Assembly: GCA_001464865.1 (NCBI GenBank)
Contig: LNEG01000125.1
Coordinates: forward strand, 1 to 64,000
Origin: Burkholderiales bacterium Ga0074133
GTDB taxonomy: Bacteria; Pseudomonadota; Gammaproteobacteria; Burkholderiales; Burkholderiaceae_C
Reading direction: 5' to 3'
DNA length: 64,000 nucleotides
Of the stretch, positions 49,700 to 59,505 are shown one piece after another. Under the pieces are notes generated by a model that did no database searches, was not told the DNA's origin, and was given only the letters and a program-made list of their open reading frames with translations. Position 1 is the first letter of the stretch, and every line of letters starts with the position of its first letter. Both the position numbers and the translations under genes were made by a program.

Positions 49700-51859
49700 A
49701 TGCTCCACCTGCAATTCCTGACCATGCCGTTTCCCGGAGTGCGCCACTGGCTGTGCCTTGCAGGCCAGCGCTTGCGGCGGGGAGTCCTTGCCCTGCTGAC
49801 CGGATGCTTCGCGCTGGCACTGCCTGCGCACGCAGCTGTCACCCCGGGTGCGCAAGGATTCGGCACTGGCGATCCGGAACTGGGCCTCATCGGCGAGCTC
49901 AACGGCATTGCGTTCAATGGGCTGGTCGCGGGGGACGGCCAGGGGTGGGTGTACGGCAAGGCAGACACCTACACCTCCTGCAACAACTGCGCGGGCCGCG
50001 GCGGGTTTGCGCTGGCCGAGAACGGCGGGGCCAACACGCCTTCGGTGGCATTCTTCCGTGCGGCAAGCCCGGGAGACCGCTTTGGCGTGAGCGGCGTGCG
50101 CATCTACAACCCCAGCGCTGCCAACACCGGCATGACCGTGCGCGGCTACCGCAATGGGAGCGTGGTGCAGACGGTGTCGCTCACGCTCACCCGCATCTCC
50201 CCGATGCTGGTCACATACGACCTGGGTCTGACCGATGTGGACCAGGTCAGCTTCACTTCCAGCCACGACTGGTTTTTTGCCATCGACGACCTCGGAATTG
50301 CGCCGCGGCCCGCCGTGAGCGGTGTGTCGCCCGTCGGTGGTGCGGGTGGAAGCACGGTCGTGATCACGGGCAGTGGCTTCGCAGCCGCCGGGTATCCGGC
50401 GGGCACGGTGGTGCGGTTTGGCGCGGCCACGGCTGCTGCCACGGTGGACAGCGATACGCAGATCACGGCCACGGTCCCGGCAGGGGTGGGCACGGTGGAC
50501 ATCACCGTGACCACCGCTGGCGGCACCAGTGCCACGGGCAGCGCCACGCAGTTCACCTATCCGCTGGCGTCGCAGAGCATCAGCTTCGCTCCTCCTGGCC
50601 CACAGAGTTTCGGCAGCGCCCCCACCCTGGTGGCGACAGCCAGTTCGGGCCTTCCGGTGAGTTTCAGCACGGCGTCTGCAGGCGTGTGCACCATCACCGC
50701 GGGGGGGCTGCTGAATCTTGTAGCCACCGGTAATTGCACCATCCACGCCGACCAACCGGGGAACAGCAGCTACAGCGCTGCGCCTCGGGTCTCGCAAACC
50801 TTCGCCGTGCAGCCCGTGCCGCCGGGTGCGCCCACCGCGGTGGGCGCCACCGCGGGCGATGGCGAAGCCTTCGTCGTGTTGACGGCCCCGGCCAGCAGTG
50901 GTGGCGACCCCATCACCAGCTACACCGTCACGTCCAGTCCGGGTGGTATCGCTGCGACCGGTACGACCTTGCCCATTCGAGTGTCAGGACTGACCAACGG
51001 CCAGGCGTACACCTTCACCGCCACGGCGACCAACGGAGCGGGCACAGGCCCCGCGTCGGCAGCCTCGGCCCCGGCAACGCCCCGCAGTGCGCAGACCATC
51101 AGCTTCAGCAATCCGGGACCACGCAGCTTTGGCACCACAGGCACCCTCACCGCCACGGCCAGTTCCGCTTTGCCCGTGGCCTTCAGCTCTGCCACGCCCG
51201 GCGTATGCGCCATCACGTCGGGCGGTGCGCTCAGTTTTCTGACTGCGGGCACTTGCACCATCAACGCCAACCAGACCGGCAACGCCAGTTTCTTGCCCGC
51301 TGCGCAGGTGGCGCAAACCTTCCAGGTCAACCCGGTGCTGGGCCGGGCCAGTACCGTGCCCGGCATGGCGGGCTTCGCCAACGCAACGCTCAGTGGCGGG
51401 GGCGCAACCTGTACCCTGGTGGCCGGGGACACGCGCTTCATGTCCCCGGCTCCGCTGCCTGGCGGGCGCAGCGCACCACACGGCGGGTTTGAATTCCGTT
51501 CGGTCGGCTGCGTGGGCAGCGTGACCATCACCATCGCCTACCCCGAGCCATTGCCGGTCGGTGTGGCGTTCTGGAAGTTTGGCCCTGCGAGCCCGGGAGC
51601 CGCCAGCAGCTGGTTTGCGTGGAGTGGCGCCACGCTCAGCCCCGACCGGCGCACGGTCAGCTACACCATTGCCGACAACGGTGCAGGCGATGGCGACCCG
51701 GCCGTGGGGGTGGTGCTCGACCCGTTCGTCCCTGCGCTGGGCGGCGCGGCCGATGCGGTGAGCATCCCTGTGGATGCCCCCTGGGCGCTGGCGTTGATCA
51801 GTGCACTGATCGGCTGGCTTGGCTGGCGCCGGACAACACGCGCGGCGCCCTCGGCATAG
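49700..51859 (+). CDS. Secreted IPT/TIG + Ig/FN3-repeat protein with the same anchor domain and IPTL-CTERM-like C-terminus
   Basis: ATG at 49700; IPT/TIG PAVSGVSPVGGAGGSTVVITGSGFAAAG...; QSISFAPPGPQSFG / QTISFSNPGPRSFG repeats; IPVDAPWALALISALIGWLGWRRTTRA, paralogous to the 43185 gene. Confidence 0.87.
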   Translation: MLHLQFLTMPFPGVRHWLCLAGQRLRRGVLALLTGCFALALPAHAAVTPGAQGFGTGDPELGLIGELNGIAFNGLVAGDGQGWVYGKADTYTSCNNCAGRGGFALAENGGANTPSVAFFRAASPGDRFGVSGVRIYNPSAANTGMTVRGYRNGSVVQTVSLTLTRISPMLVTYDLGLTDVDQVSFTSSHDWFFAIDDLGIAPRPAVSGVSPVGGAGGSTVVITGSGFAAAGYPAGTVVRFGAATAAATVDSDTQITATVPAGVGTVDITVTTAGGTSATGSATQFTYPLASQSISFAPPGPQSFGSAPTLVATASSGLPVSFSTASAGVCTITAGGLLNLVATGNCTIHADQPGNSSYSAAPRVSQTFAVQPVPPGAPTAVGATAGDGEAFVVLTAPASSGGDPITSYTVTSSPGGIAATGTTLPIRVSGLTNGQAYTFTATATNGAGTGPASAASAPATPRSAQTISFSNPGPRSFGTTGTLTATASSALPVAFSSATPGVCAITSGGALSFLTAGTCTINANQTGNASFLPAAQVAQTFQVNPVLGRASTVPGMAGFANATLSGGGATCTLVAGDTRFMSPAPLPGGRSAPHGGFEFRSVGCVGSVTITIAYPEPLPVGVAFWKFGPASPGAASSWFAWSGATLSPDRRTVSYTIADNGAGDGDPAVGVVLDPFVPALGGAADAVSIPVDAPWALALISALIGWLGWRRTTRAAPSA

Positions 51860-52117
51860 AGCGAAGCGGGGTCTCGCCCTGCCATGGCCCAAGGCGCGCG
51901 CCGCATGGCAGGCGGCACGGTAGCGTTCGCTGCTTTGTTGTGCAAAGCAGCGGCGCCACCCCTCAAAACCGGGGCGCTGTGTTCACTGCGCCCCGCCACA
52001 CCGGCCAATGGGCGAAAATCACGCCTTTGCTCCACTTGGCCTCAAGCGCACACCGTGCCGGATTCCTCCCCCTCCCTGTCAGATACCGCCGCGCAGCCGC
52101 CGTCCCCCAGCACCCGC

Positions 52118-53299
52118 ATGACCGCCCTGGAGCGCCGCTCCAGCGTCAGCCTGGCGCTGATCTTTGCGCTGCGCATGCTGGGCCTGTTCCTGGTCTTGCC
52201 CGTGTTTGCGCTGGAGGCCCGCAAGTACCCGGGTGGCGATGATCCGGCCCTGGTGGGCCTGGCCATGGGTATCTACGGGCTCACGCAGGCCGTGCTGCAG
52301 CTGCCGCTGGGCATGGCGTCCGACCGGTTCGGGCGCAAGCGCGTCATCGTGCTGGGGCTGCTGGTGTTTGCCGGTGGCAGCCTGCTGGCGGCGCTGGCCG
52401 ATTCGCTGACCGGACTGCTGGTGGGGCGCGCCCTGCAGGGCGCCGGGGCGGTGTCTGCCGCCGTGACGGCGCTGCTGGCCGACCAGACGCGTGACGAGGT
52501 GCGCACCAAGGCCATGGCCATGGTGGGCGGCAGCATCGGCCTGATGTTTGCGGTGGCCCTGGTGGCTGCGCCGGTGCTCACGGCGGCGTTCGGGCTGTCG
52601 GGCCTGTTTGCGCTGACCTGCCTGCTGGCGCTGGCCGGCGTGGCCGTGATGCTGTGGTGGGTGCCGCCCGAGTCCGGCGCGCTGCGGCAGGCGCCGCGCG
52701 GCCGGCTGGCCGAGGTGTGGGCGCACCCCGATCTGCTGCGCCTGAACCTGGGCGTGTTCGTGCTGCACACCGTGCAGCTGTCGATGTGGGTGGCCGTGCC
52801 CGCCATGCTGGTGCAGGCGGGCCTGGACAAGGACCACCACTGGCAGGTGTACCTGCCCGCCGTGGTGCTGTCGTTTGTCGCCATGGGCGGGCTGTTTGCG
52901 CTGGAGCGCGCGGGCCGCCTGCGCGGCGCGCTGCTGGGCTCCATCGGGCTGGTGCTGGCCGTGCAGGCCGGGCTGTGGTGGCTGTCGGCCAGCGGGGCCA
53001 CGCCCACGCTGTGGCTGCTGGGGCCGCTGCTGTTTCTGTTTTTCTGCGGTTTCAACGCGCTGGAGGCCAGCCAGCCCAGCCTGGTCTCGCGCATGGCGCC
53101 GGCCCATGTGCGCGGTGCGGCGCTGGGCAGCTACAACACGCTGCAGTCGCTGGGGCTGTTTGCGGGCGGTGCGCTGGGCGGTGCGCTGGTCAAGTGGGCG
53201 GGCGCGCCGGGCCTGTTTGCCACCACGGCCGCGCTCACGGCCCTGTGGCTGGTGCTGACCTGGCCCTTGCGGCCCGTGGGGCGGGGCCGCGCCCGCTGA
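52118..53299 (+). CDS. MFS transporter (YajR-like)
   Basis: [69 protein letters not shown]. Confidence 0.92.
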   Translation: MTALERRSSVSLALIFALRMLGLFLVLPVFALEARKYPGGDDPALVGLAMGIYGLTQAVLQLPLGMASDRFGRKRVIVLGLLVFAGGSLLAALADSLTGLLVGRALQGAGAVSAAVTALLADQTRDEVRTKAMAMVGGSIGLMFAVALVAAPVLTAAFGLSGLFALTCLLALAGVAVMLWWVPPESGALRQAPRGRLAEVWAHPDLLRLNLGVFVLHTVQLSMWVAVPAMLVQAGLDKDHHWQVYLPAVVLSFVAMGGLFALERAGRLRGALLGSIGLVLAVQAGLWWLSASGATPTLWLLGPLLFLFFCGFNALEASQPSLVSRMAPAHVRGAALGSYNTLQSLGLFAGGALGGALVKWAGAPGLFATTAALTALWLVLTWPLRPVGRGRAR

Positions 53300-53428
53300 C
53301 AAGGCGCAAGCCCGGGAAGGCGCAAATGCTGACCCACAGCCGGTGGGTGTTGCGGCACAATGCTGCGCTCTGGCGCCCGGAATTCCCTCAAATCCGGCGC
53401 TTCCTCCGTTACTTTTCAAGGCACTCTC

Positions 53429-53995
53429 ATGGCATCCGTCAACAAAGTCATCATCGTCGGCAATCTGGGCCGCGACCCGGAAATGCGCACCTTCCCCAGC
53501 GGCGACCAGGTGGCCAACGTGACCATTGCCACCACCGACAAGTGGAAAGACAAGCAGTCGGGCGAGATGAAGGAAGCCACCGAATGGCACCGCGTGGTGT
53601 TCAACGGCCGCCTGGCCGAGATCGCCGGCCAGTACCTGCGCAAAGGCTCGCAGGTGTACGTGGAAGGCTCGCTGCGCACCCGCAAGTGGACCGACCAGAG
53701 TGGCGTGGAAAAGTACAGCACCGAGATCCGCGCTGACCAGATGCAGATGCTGGGCAGCCGCCAGGGTATGGGCGGCGGCCAGGGTGGTGGTGGCCAGCAA
53801 GGCGGCGGCTACGACGATGGCGGCTACGGTGGCGGTGGTGACCAGGGCGGTGGTTACGACCAGGCCCCGCGCCGCGCCGCAGCCCCGGCTGCCCGCCCGC
53901 CAGCCCCCATGCAGCGCCCCGCCCCTGCCCCCGTGGCACAGGCGCCCCGCGCTGCCTCGGGCTTTGACGACATGGACGACGACATTCCGTTCTGA
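53429..53995 (+). CDS. ssb: Single-stranded DNA-binding protein
   Basis: [66 protein letters not shown]...DDMDDDIPF. Confidence 0.98.
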   Translation: MASVNKVIIVGNLGRDPEMRTFPSGDQVANVTIATTDKWKDKQSGEMKEATEWHRVVFNGRLAEIAGQYLRKGSQVYVEGSLRTRKWTDQSGVEKYSTEIRADQMQMLGSRQGMGGGQGGGGQQGGGYDDGGYGGGGDQGGGYDQAPRRAAAPAARPPAPMQRPAPAPVAQAPRAASGFDDMDDDIPF

Positions 53996-54026
53996 TCGCC
54001 GCTTTCAGCGTTCAGCGTTCAGAAGA

Positions 54027-54062
54027 AACGGCTCGGGGCGTAAGCCACCGGGCCGTTTTTTT
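54027..54062 (+). terminator. Rho-independent terminator downstream of ssb
   Basis: aacggctcgg...ccgggccgttttttt stem (one wobble) with T tract. Confidence 0.75.
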
Positions 54063-54094
54063 GGCGCAGCGGCGTGTAGCCCTGCGCACCCCGT

Positions 54095-55210
54095 TCACTC
54101 CATGGCTGCAATCACCCCGCCGCCCAGGCACACATCGCCGTCGTACAGCACGGCGCTCTGGCCGGGCGTCACTGCCCACTGGGCCTCGGGGAACTGCAGC
54201 GCAAAGCCTTCGGGGGCGGCTGTCAGGGTGCAGGCCGCATCCTGCTGGCGGTAGCGCGTCTTGGCCGCATAGGCCCCGGGCGCGGGTGCATGGCCAGCGC
54301 ACCAGCTGGCGTCCTGTGCCGTCAGGCGGTGCGACTGCAGCCAGGGGTGGTCGTGCCCCTGCACCACCTGCAGGGTGTTGCGCACCAAATCCTTGCGGGC
54401 CACGAACCACGGGGCGTGCTCGCCGCCACCGCGCTGCGCGCCCTTTTCCTTGATGCCGCCAATGCCCAGGCCCTGGCGCTGCCCCAGCGTGTAAAACGAC
54501 AGCCCCACATGCCGGCCCACCTTGCGGCCGCGCTCGTCTTCGATGGCGCCCGGCGCGTGGCTGATGTAGCGGTTCAGAAATTCGCGAAAAGGCCGCTCGC
54601 CGATGAAGCAGATGCCGGTGGAGTCCTTCTTGCGCGCGTTGGGCAGGTTGATCTCTTCGGCAATGCGGCGCACTTCGGTCTTGTGCAGCTCGCCCACGGG
54701 GAACAGCGTCTTGGCCAGCTGCGCCTGGTGGAGCCGGTGCAAAAAGTAGCTCTGGTCCTTGGCCGGGTCCAGCCCCTTGAGCAGCTCGTGCAGGCCGGTG
54801 GCGGGGTTGTGGCGCACGCGGGCGTAGTGGCCGGTCGCGATCTTCTCGGCCCCCAGGCGCATGGCGTGGTCCAGAAACGCCTTGAACTTGATCTCGGCGT
54901 TGCACAGCACATCGGGGTTGGGCGTGCGGCCTGCCTGGTACTCGCGCAGGAACTCGGCAAACACGCGGTCCTTGTAGTCGGCCGCAAAGTTCACATGCTC
55001 GATTTCGATGCCGATCACATCGGCCACGGCCGCGGCGTCCACGAAGTCGATGTTGGACGAGCAGTATTCGCTGTCGTCGTCGTCTTCCCAGTTCTTCATG
55101 AAGATGCCGACCACCTCATGGCCCTGCTGCTTCAAGAGGTAGGCGGTCACGGCCGAATCCACGCCGCCCGAAAGGCCGACGACCACGCGTTGTCTGGTGC
55201 TTGCTGTCAT
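54095..55210 (-). CDS. mnmA: tRNA-specific 2-thiouridylase MnmA
   Basis: [45 protein letters not shown]...[19 protein letters not shown]. Confidence 0.98.
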   Translation of the reverse strand: MTASTRQRVVVGLSGGVDSAVTAYLLKQQGHEVVGIFMKNWEDDDDSEYCSSNIDFVDAAAVADVIGIEIEHVNFAADYKDRVFAEFLREYQAGRTPNPDVLCNAEIKFKAFLDHAMRLGAEKIATGHYARVRHNPATGLHELLKGLDPAKDQSYFLHRLHQAQLAKTLFPVGELHKTEVRRIAEEINLPNARKKDSTGICFIGERPFREFLNRYISHAPGAIEDERGRKVGRHVGLSFYTLGQRQGLGIGGIKEKGAQRGGGEHAPWFVARKDLVRNTLQVVQGHDHPWLQSHRLTAQDASWCAGHAPAPGAYAAKTRYRQQDAACTLTAAPEGFALQFPEAQWAVTPGQSAVLYDGDVCLGGGVIAAME

Positions 55211-55289
55211 TGGCCTGATTGTATTTTTTGTGCGTGCCAGGCTGTGCGGGCGGGCCGCAAAGGCCTCCGCTGCACAGCGCCCCGCGCCT

Positions 55290-56477
55290 TCACGCCGCGG
55301 GCGGCGCGCTGCGGCGGCGGTGCAGCGCAAGCCAGATCAGTGCGGCACCTGTGAGGGTGATGGGCGCGAGCGAGCCAGCGTTCAGCAGCGTCCAGCCCTG
55401 CGTGGTGACCAGCACGCCTGAAGAGAAAGCGCTGAGTGCCAGCGTGGCGTACACGCAGAAGTTGATGGCGGCCTGGGCGCGGTCTTTTTCCTCGGGGCGG
55501 TAGGCCGTCATGGCCAGCGTGGTGCCGCCCGTGAAGAGGAAGTTCCACCCCACCCCCAGCAGAAACAGCGCAATGCCGAAGTGCCGCAGCTCCACCCCCA
55601 TCAGCGCCACGGCCACGCAGGCAAAGTTGAGCACCACGCCCGCGCCCATCACCGGCAGCACGCCCACCCGCTTGATGAGGTGGCCCGTGAAGAAGCCTGG
55701 CGCAAACATGCCGATCACATGCCACTCCAGCACCAGCGCCGAGGCATCGAAGTCAAAGCCGCACACCTGCATGGCCAGCGGCGTGGCAGCCATCAGCAGG
55801 TTCATCACGCCGTAGCCCAGCGCCGCGCCCATGATGGCCACCACCAGCGCGGGCTGGCGCAGCAGCTCGGCCAGCGGCCGGCCCTGTGCGGGCTGCCCGG
55901 CGGCGTTCAGCACCACGGGCTGGGCCTCAAACCGGATGGCCGCCATGCACACCATGGCCAGCAGCGCCACGCCCATCAGCGCAATGTAGGCACCCGCAAA
56001 CGGCACCGGGAACATCGTGCGCGTGGCGCTGGCCAGGTTGGGCCCGGCCACCGCGCCCAGCAGGCCACCGGCCAGCACCAGCGACACGGCCTTTTCGCGG
56101 TAGTCGGGGGTGGACAGCTCGGCCGCCGCAAAGCGGTACAGGCCGCCGTTGGCGCTGTAGTAGCCCGCCACCAGCGTGGCCGTGCACAGCAGCCAGAAGT
56201 TGGCCGAGAACGCCGCCCACGCGCACAGCCCGGCCGATGCCACCGCCACCACCAGCCCGATCTGGAACGACACCTTGCGGCCCCAGCGCATCTGCGTGTG
56301 CGCCACCAGCGGCGTGGCCAGCGCGCCGCCCACCACGTAGCCCATCACCGGCAGCGTGGCCATCCAGCCAAAGGGCGCCAACTGCAGCCCCACCAGGCCG
56401 TTGATGGCGATGAAGACAACGTTGTTGGTGAGAAAAAGGCCTTGGCACAGGGCCAGCAACCAGAGGTTCTTGTTCAC
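55290..56477 (-). CDS. MFS transporter
   Basis: GTG start [58 protein letters not shown]. Confidence 0.9.
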   Translation of the reverse strand: MNKNLWLLALCQGLFLTNNVVFIAINGLVGLQLAPFGWMATLPVMGYVVGGALATPLVAHTQMRWGRKVSFQIGLVVAVASAGLCAWAAFSANFWLLCTATLVAGYYSANGGLYRFAAAELSTPDYREKAVSLVLAGGLLGAVAGPNLASATRTMFPVPFAGAYIALMGVALLAMVCMAAIRFEAQPVVLNAAGQPAQGRPLAELLRQPALVVAIMGAALGYGVMNLLMAATPLAMQVCGFDFDASALVLEWHVIGMFAPGFFTGHLIKRVGVLPVMGAGVVLNFACVAVALMGVELRHFGIALFLLGVGWNFLFTGGTTLAMTAYRPEEKDRAQAAINFCVYATLALSAFSSGVLVTTQGWTLLNAGSLAPITLTGAALIWLALHRRRSAPPAA

Positions 56478-56652
56478 GGCAGGGCGGCAGCGCGCGTTGA
56501 GAAGGGAAGGGATGGTGTGGGCACGGCCGCAAGGCACGGCAGGTGGTGCTGGCGGGACGGTGCCGCACGGAGGCGCAATTTCATTGCTCTGGCATTGTGC
56601 ACCGCGGTGGGGGCATATCCGTGGCGCTGTGCGGCAGGGTGGCAGCGAGGGT

Positions 56653-57186
56653 TCAGGCGTTATCGTGCAAGTAGTCAAGCAGCTGCACTGACTTCGCGTT
56701 TTTTGGCGTGACGCCTGCCAGGGCAAGAGCGACCTCTGCGCGGGGAAACTTCCTGATGAGTTTGGAGTAGTCCTCAAGCTCCCGTGGCGCGTACTCTTGG
56801 TTGAGCAGCTTCGCCGTTGCGCAGAGGACTTGGCCACGCTCTGACGCGGTGATGCTGGCGAGTTGCTTCTTGAGTGCTCGCGCCAGATTGCTCTTGATCA
56901 GCTTGCCGAGCGGGAGCATGGGATCACGTTCGATGAGTTCGCAAGCCAGGGAAATAGCCTGCGTATCGCCGGCGGCCACGGCGGCTTTCACGCGGCCGAA
57001 CATTTGACCGACCCAGATGGCCGGGTGCTCGTGTTCATCAGGAGGCCGGTAACCGCGAAGTCGCGGGCCGAGCATGTCGAGTAGTTGGTGCTCCATGCGC
57101 TCGCGCGGATTCAATCTTGATGCCTCACGTTGGCGCGCCGCTTCAGCGAGGGGTTGGGCCGCACTTGCGGCGAACGAATGCAGCAT
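56653..57186 (-). CDS. Hypothetical protein
   Basis: ORF open to 57297; internal start MLHSFAASAAQPLAEAARQREASRLNPRERMEHQLLDMLGPRLRGYRPPDEHEHPAIWVGQMFGRV; no family recognised. Confidence 0.55.
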   Translation of the reverse strand: MLHSFAASAAQPLAEAARQREASRLNPRERMEHQLLDMLGPRLRGYRPPDEHEHPAIWVGQMFGRVKAAVAAGDTQAISLACELIERDPMLPLGKLIKSNLARALKKQLASITASERGQVLCATAKLLNQEYAPRELEDYSKLIRKFPRAEVALALAGVTPKNAKSVQLLDYLHDNA

Positions 57187-57265
57187 CCGGGATTTCTGAA
57201 GCCCGCGAATGCTCGGCGCAGCGCTTTCGGGGCGTCTGTCTTGCAGACGTAGCTGCCCTCGGCAT

Positions 57266-57550
57266 TCATGCTTCTTCCACGACCACAAGCGGAACAAATG
57301 CGCGCATGGCGATGCAGGCCAGTGCGAACCCCAGGACGAAGACGGCAGCGACCATCAAGTTGGGTGAGGCAGCCGAAGCGACGAGGCCAAACGGAAAGAA
57401 TACAAGCTCAGACACCAAAGCACTTCTCGTGCTTGCCGGGTAAAAGCCTGCGCCACAGGCCTTGCATCTGGCAGGCCACCAAACCGTTGCGCACCAAACT
57501 CGCAGCTCGGCGCGACCGTGAGGGTGATGGCATTGGGGACAGTCGCTCAT
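57266..57550 (-). CDS. Small hypothetical protein: Zn-ribbon-like N-terminus plus TM segments
   Basis: MSDCPQCHHPHGRAELRVWCATVWWPARCKACGAGFYP (CxxC...CxxC) followed by hydrophobic stretches. Confidence 0.55.
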   Translation of the reverse strand: MSDCPQCHHPHGRAELRVWCATVWWPARCKACGAGFYPASTRSALVSELVFFPFGLVASAASPNLMVAAVFVLGFALACIAMRAFVPLVVVEEA

Positions 57551-57795
57551 GGGCTGCGGATTGTTCTCTGCGTGGCTTGACGGTCGACGTGAGAGGGTGA
57601 CTGTTCAGAATCCAAGTATAGAAATTCAGCCATACCAGGCCAGCGCAAGCTGCGCAGACTACATCGGGCAAGCCGATTGCTCCCAGCAGCCGGCTTTGAA
57701 TACGAGCAGGCTCCCATCGCCGCTGCTTGCATGGGCAAACACTGACCATTGGTGGGCGCCCCCTCCATGGCTGAGAAATCGTCGCGATCCAGCCC

Positions 57796-58614
57796 TTACC
57801 CCAACCACCCCTTCGGCACCTTGTCCGCCTTCTTCTCGACCGGGTTGGCCAGCAGCCACTGCGCCGCGTACTGCCGCATGAACTCCTTGGCCTTCTCCGG
57901 CCGGGCCGTCAGCCACGCGTCGTAGGCGCCTTCGTTCAGGATGGCGGGCATGCTCTTTTCGCTGCCCGGCTGGCCGTAGCGGTGCAGCAGGGCGTGGTTG
58001 TTGGCGTTCACCGTGAGCAGGCAGTAGCTGATGATGACCTCGCCATCGGCGCCCTGCCAGCGCGCCCACAGGCCGGCCACGCCCATGGGTTTGCCGTCCA
58101 CGCGGGCCACGCGGGTGGGGATGGCTTTGCTGCCGTTGCGCAGGTCGTCTTCGTAGAAGGCCTGCATGGGCACGATGCAGCGCTGGCCGTTCAGCCACGC
58201 GTCGCGGAAGGCGGTGCCGGTGGAGGCGGTGTCGGATTTGGCATTGACCAGCTTGGGCGCGCGCAGCTTGGCGTCGGACGCGGACTTGACCCAGTGCGGT
58301 ACCAGGCCCCACTGCGCGGGCACCAGCACACGGGTGGTGTCGGGCGCGGGCTTGTCGGCGGCCCCGGCGGCCGGCGCGCCGTCGGTCATCTCGGTGGGGG
58401 CATCGGCCACTTCAGGCGGCTGCTCCGGGGCGGGCGTTTGTGGCGCGGCGGCGCCTGCGGGGTGTGCCAGCGCGGCGGCCGTGGTGGCGTGCACGATGAA
58501 GAAGCCCGGCTTGCGCGGCCACAGGTGGCGCTCGCCCAGGGCGGCAGGGGCATCCACCGCGAACGCCTCGCGGTAGGTGTCGGCGTGGGCCAGGGTTTCG
58601 TAGTGGGTGCTCAT
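57796..58614 (-). CDS. SOS-response-associated peptidase (SRAP/YedK/HMCES)-family protein, variant lacking Cys2
   Basis: RVLVPAQWGLVPHWVKSASDAKLRAPKLVNAKSDTASTGTAFRDAWLNGQRCIVPMQAFYEDD...GLWARWQGADGEVIISYCLLTVNANN matches the SRAP fold; start MSTHYETL (ORF open to 58674). Confidence 0.85.
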   Translation of the reverse strand: MSTHYETLAHADTYREAFAVDAPAALGERHLWPRKPGFFIVHATTAAALAHPAGAAAPQTPAPEQPPEVADAPTEMTDGAPAAGAADKPAPDTTRVLVPAQWGLVPHWVKSASDAKLRAPKLVNAKSDTASTGTAFRDAWLNGQRCIVPMQAFYEDDLRNGSKAIPTRVARVDGKPMGVAGLWARWQGADGEVIISYCLLTVNANNHALLHRYGQPGSEKSMPAILNEGAYDAWLTARPEKAKEFMRQYAAQWLLANPVEKKADKVPKGWLG

Positions 58615-58649
58615 CGGGCGATGGTACCTGCGGTTTGCCGGGTTTTTGG

Positions 58650-58709
58650 GCTGAATCAGCCGCAGGTCCAGCATTTAATTGCCTTGGCAGCTATTGATTT
58701 AGTAGCAAA
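58650..58709 (-). repeat. AT-rich palindromic element, copy H (upstream of the SRAP gene)
   Basis: Minus strand TTTGCTACTAAATCAATAGCTGCCAAGGCAATTAAATGCTGGACC; ungapped 31-nt match to copies C and D. Confidence 0.75.
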
Positions 58710-58947
58710 TTGGGGCGATTGCTGCCCATGGCGCCGGGGGGCATGACACGCATGCAGCCGCGCTCCCGCCCGGTCGATCCACATCATGCGGCCCTGCGGC
58801 TGGCCTGCGCCCGCCTTCGCCGCGCCGCTGGTGCGCCGTTAATGCGCCGGTTTTGCGGCGGTTCAGGGCTTGGCAGCCCGGCAGCGCGTGGCGATACTGG
58901 CAGGTGCCGACATCGGTGTGTCGCGCCAACCCTGTGAGGTCATTCCC

Positions 58948-59505
58948 ATGCACAAGATTGCACTTGCCCTGGCCGCGGCGGCCCTGCTGCCCGGCGCTGC
59001 CAGCTTGTCCCACGCCCAGGTGCAGAAGATGCGCCCCGGCCTGTGGGAACACAGCGTCACCATGAAAAGCCAGAGCGGCCAGATGGAGGCCGCCATGGCG
59101 CAGGCGCAGAAGTCGCTGGCCGACATGCCACCCGCCCAGCGACGCCAGATGGAAGAAATGCTGGCCCAGCAGGGCGTGAGCCTGGGCGCCAAGGCCACCA
59201 CGGTCAAGGTGTGCGTCACCCCCGAGCAGGCCGACCTGGACCGCCTGCCGCCCGCGCAGGATGGCTGCACGCACAAGCTGCAGCGCACCAGCCCGAACAC
59301 GCTGTCGACCACCTTCAGCTGCCCGGCGGCGCAGGGTCGCCCGGGCTCCAGCGGCAGCGGCACCATGACGATGAGCAGCCCCACGGCCTACACCGGCCGC
59401 TACAAGGTGGAGACGCAGACCGCGGGCAAGCCCGAGCAGCTCGACATGGAGCAGACGGGCCGCTGGCTTGCAGCCGACTGCGGGGCGATCAAGCCCGCGC
59501 GCTGA
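58948..59505 (+). CDS. DUF3617 family secreted protein
   Basis: Signal peptide MHKIALALAAAALLPGAASLSHAQ; MRPGLWEHSVTMKSQSGQ...KVCVTPEQADLDRLPPAQDGC. Confidence 0.85.
   Translation: MHKIALALAAAALLPGAASLSHAQVQKMRPGLWEHSVTMKSQSGQMEAAMAQAQKSLADMPPAQRRQMEEMLAQQGVSLGAKATTVKVCVTPEQADLDRLPPAQDGCTHKLQRTSPNTLSTTFSCPAAQGRPGSSGSGTMTMSSPTAYTGRYKVETQTAGKPEQLDMEQTGRWLAADCGAIKPAR

Noticed and set aside
52079-53800. 573-aa minus-strand Gln/His-rich ORF
   Set aside because: Antisense to the MFS transporter and ssb; compositional artefact.
54003-54022. Short tandem ttcagcg repeat after ssb
   Set aside because: Only about three imperfect units immediately before the ssb terminator; too short to claim function.
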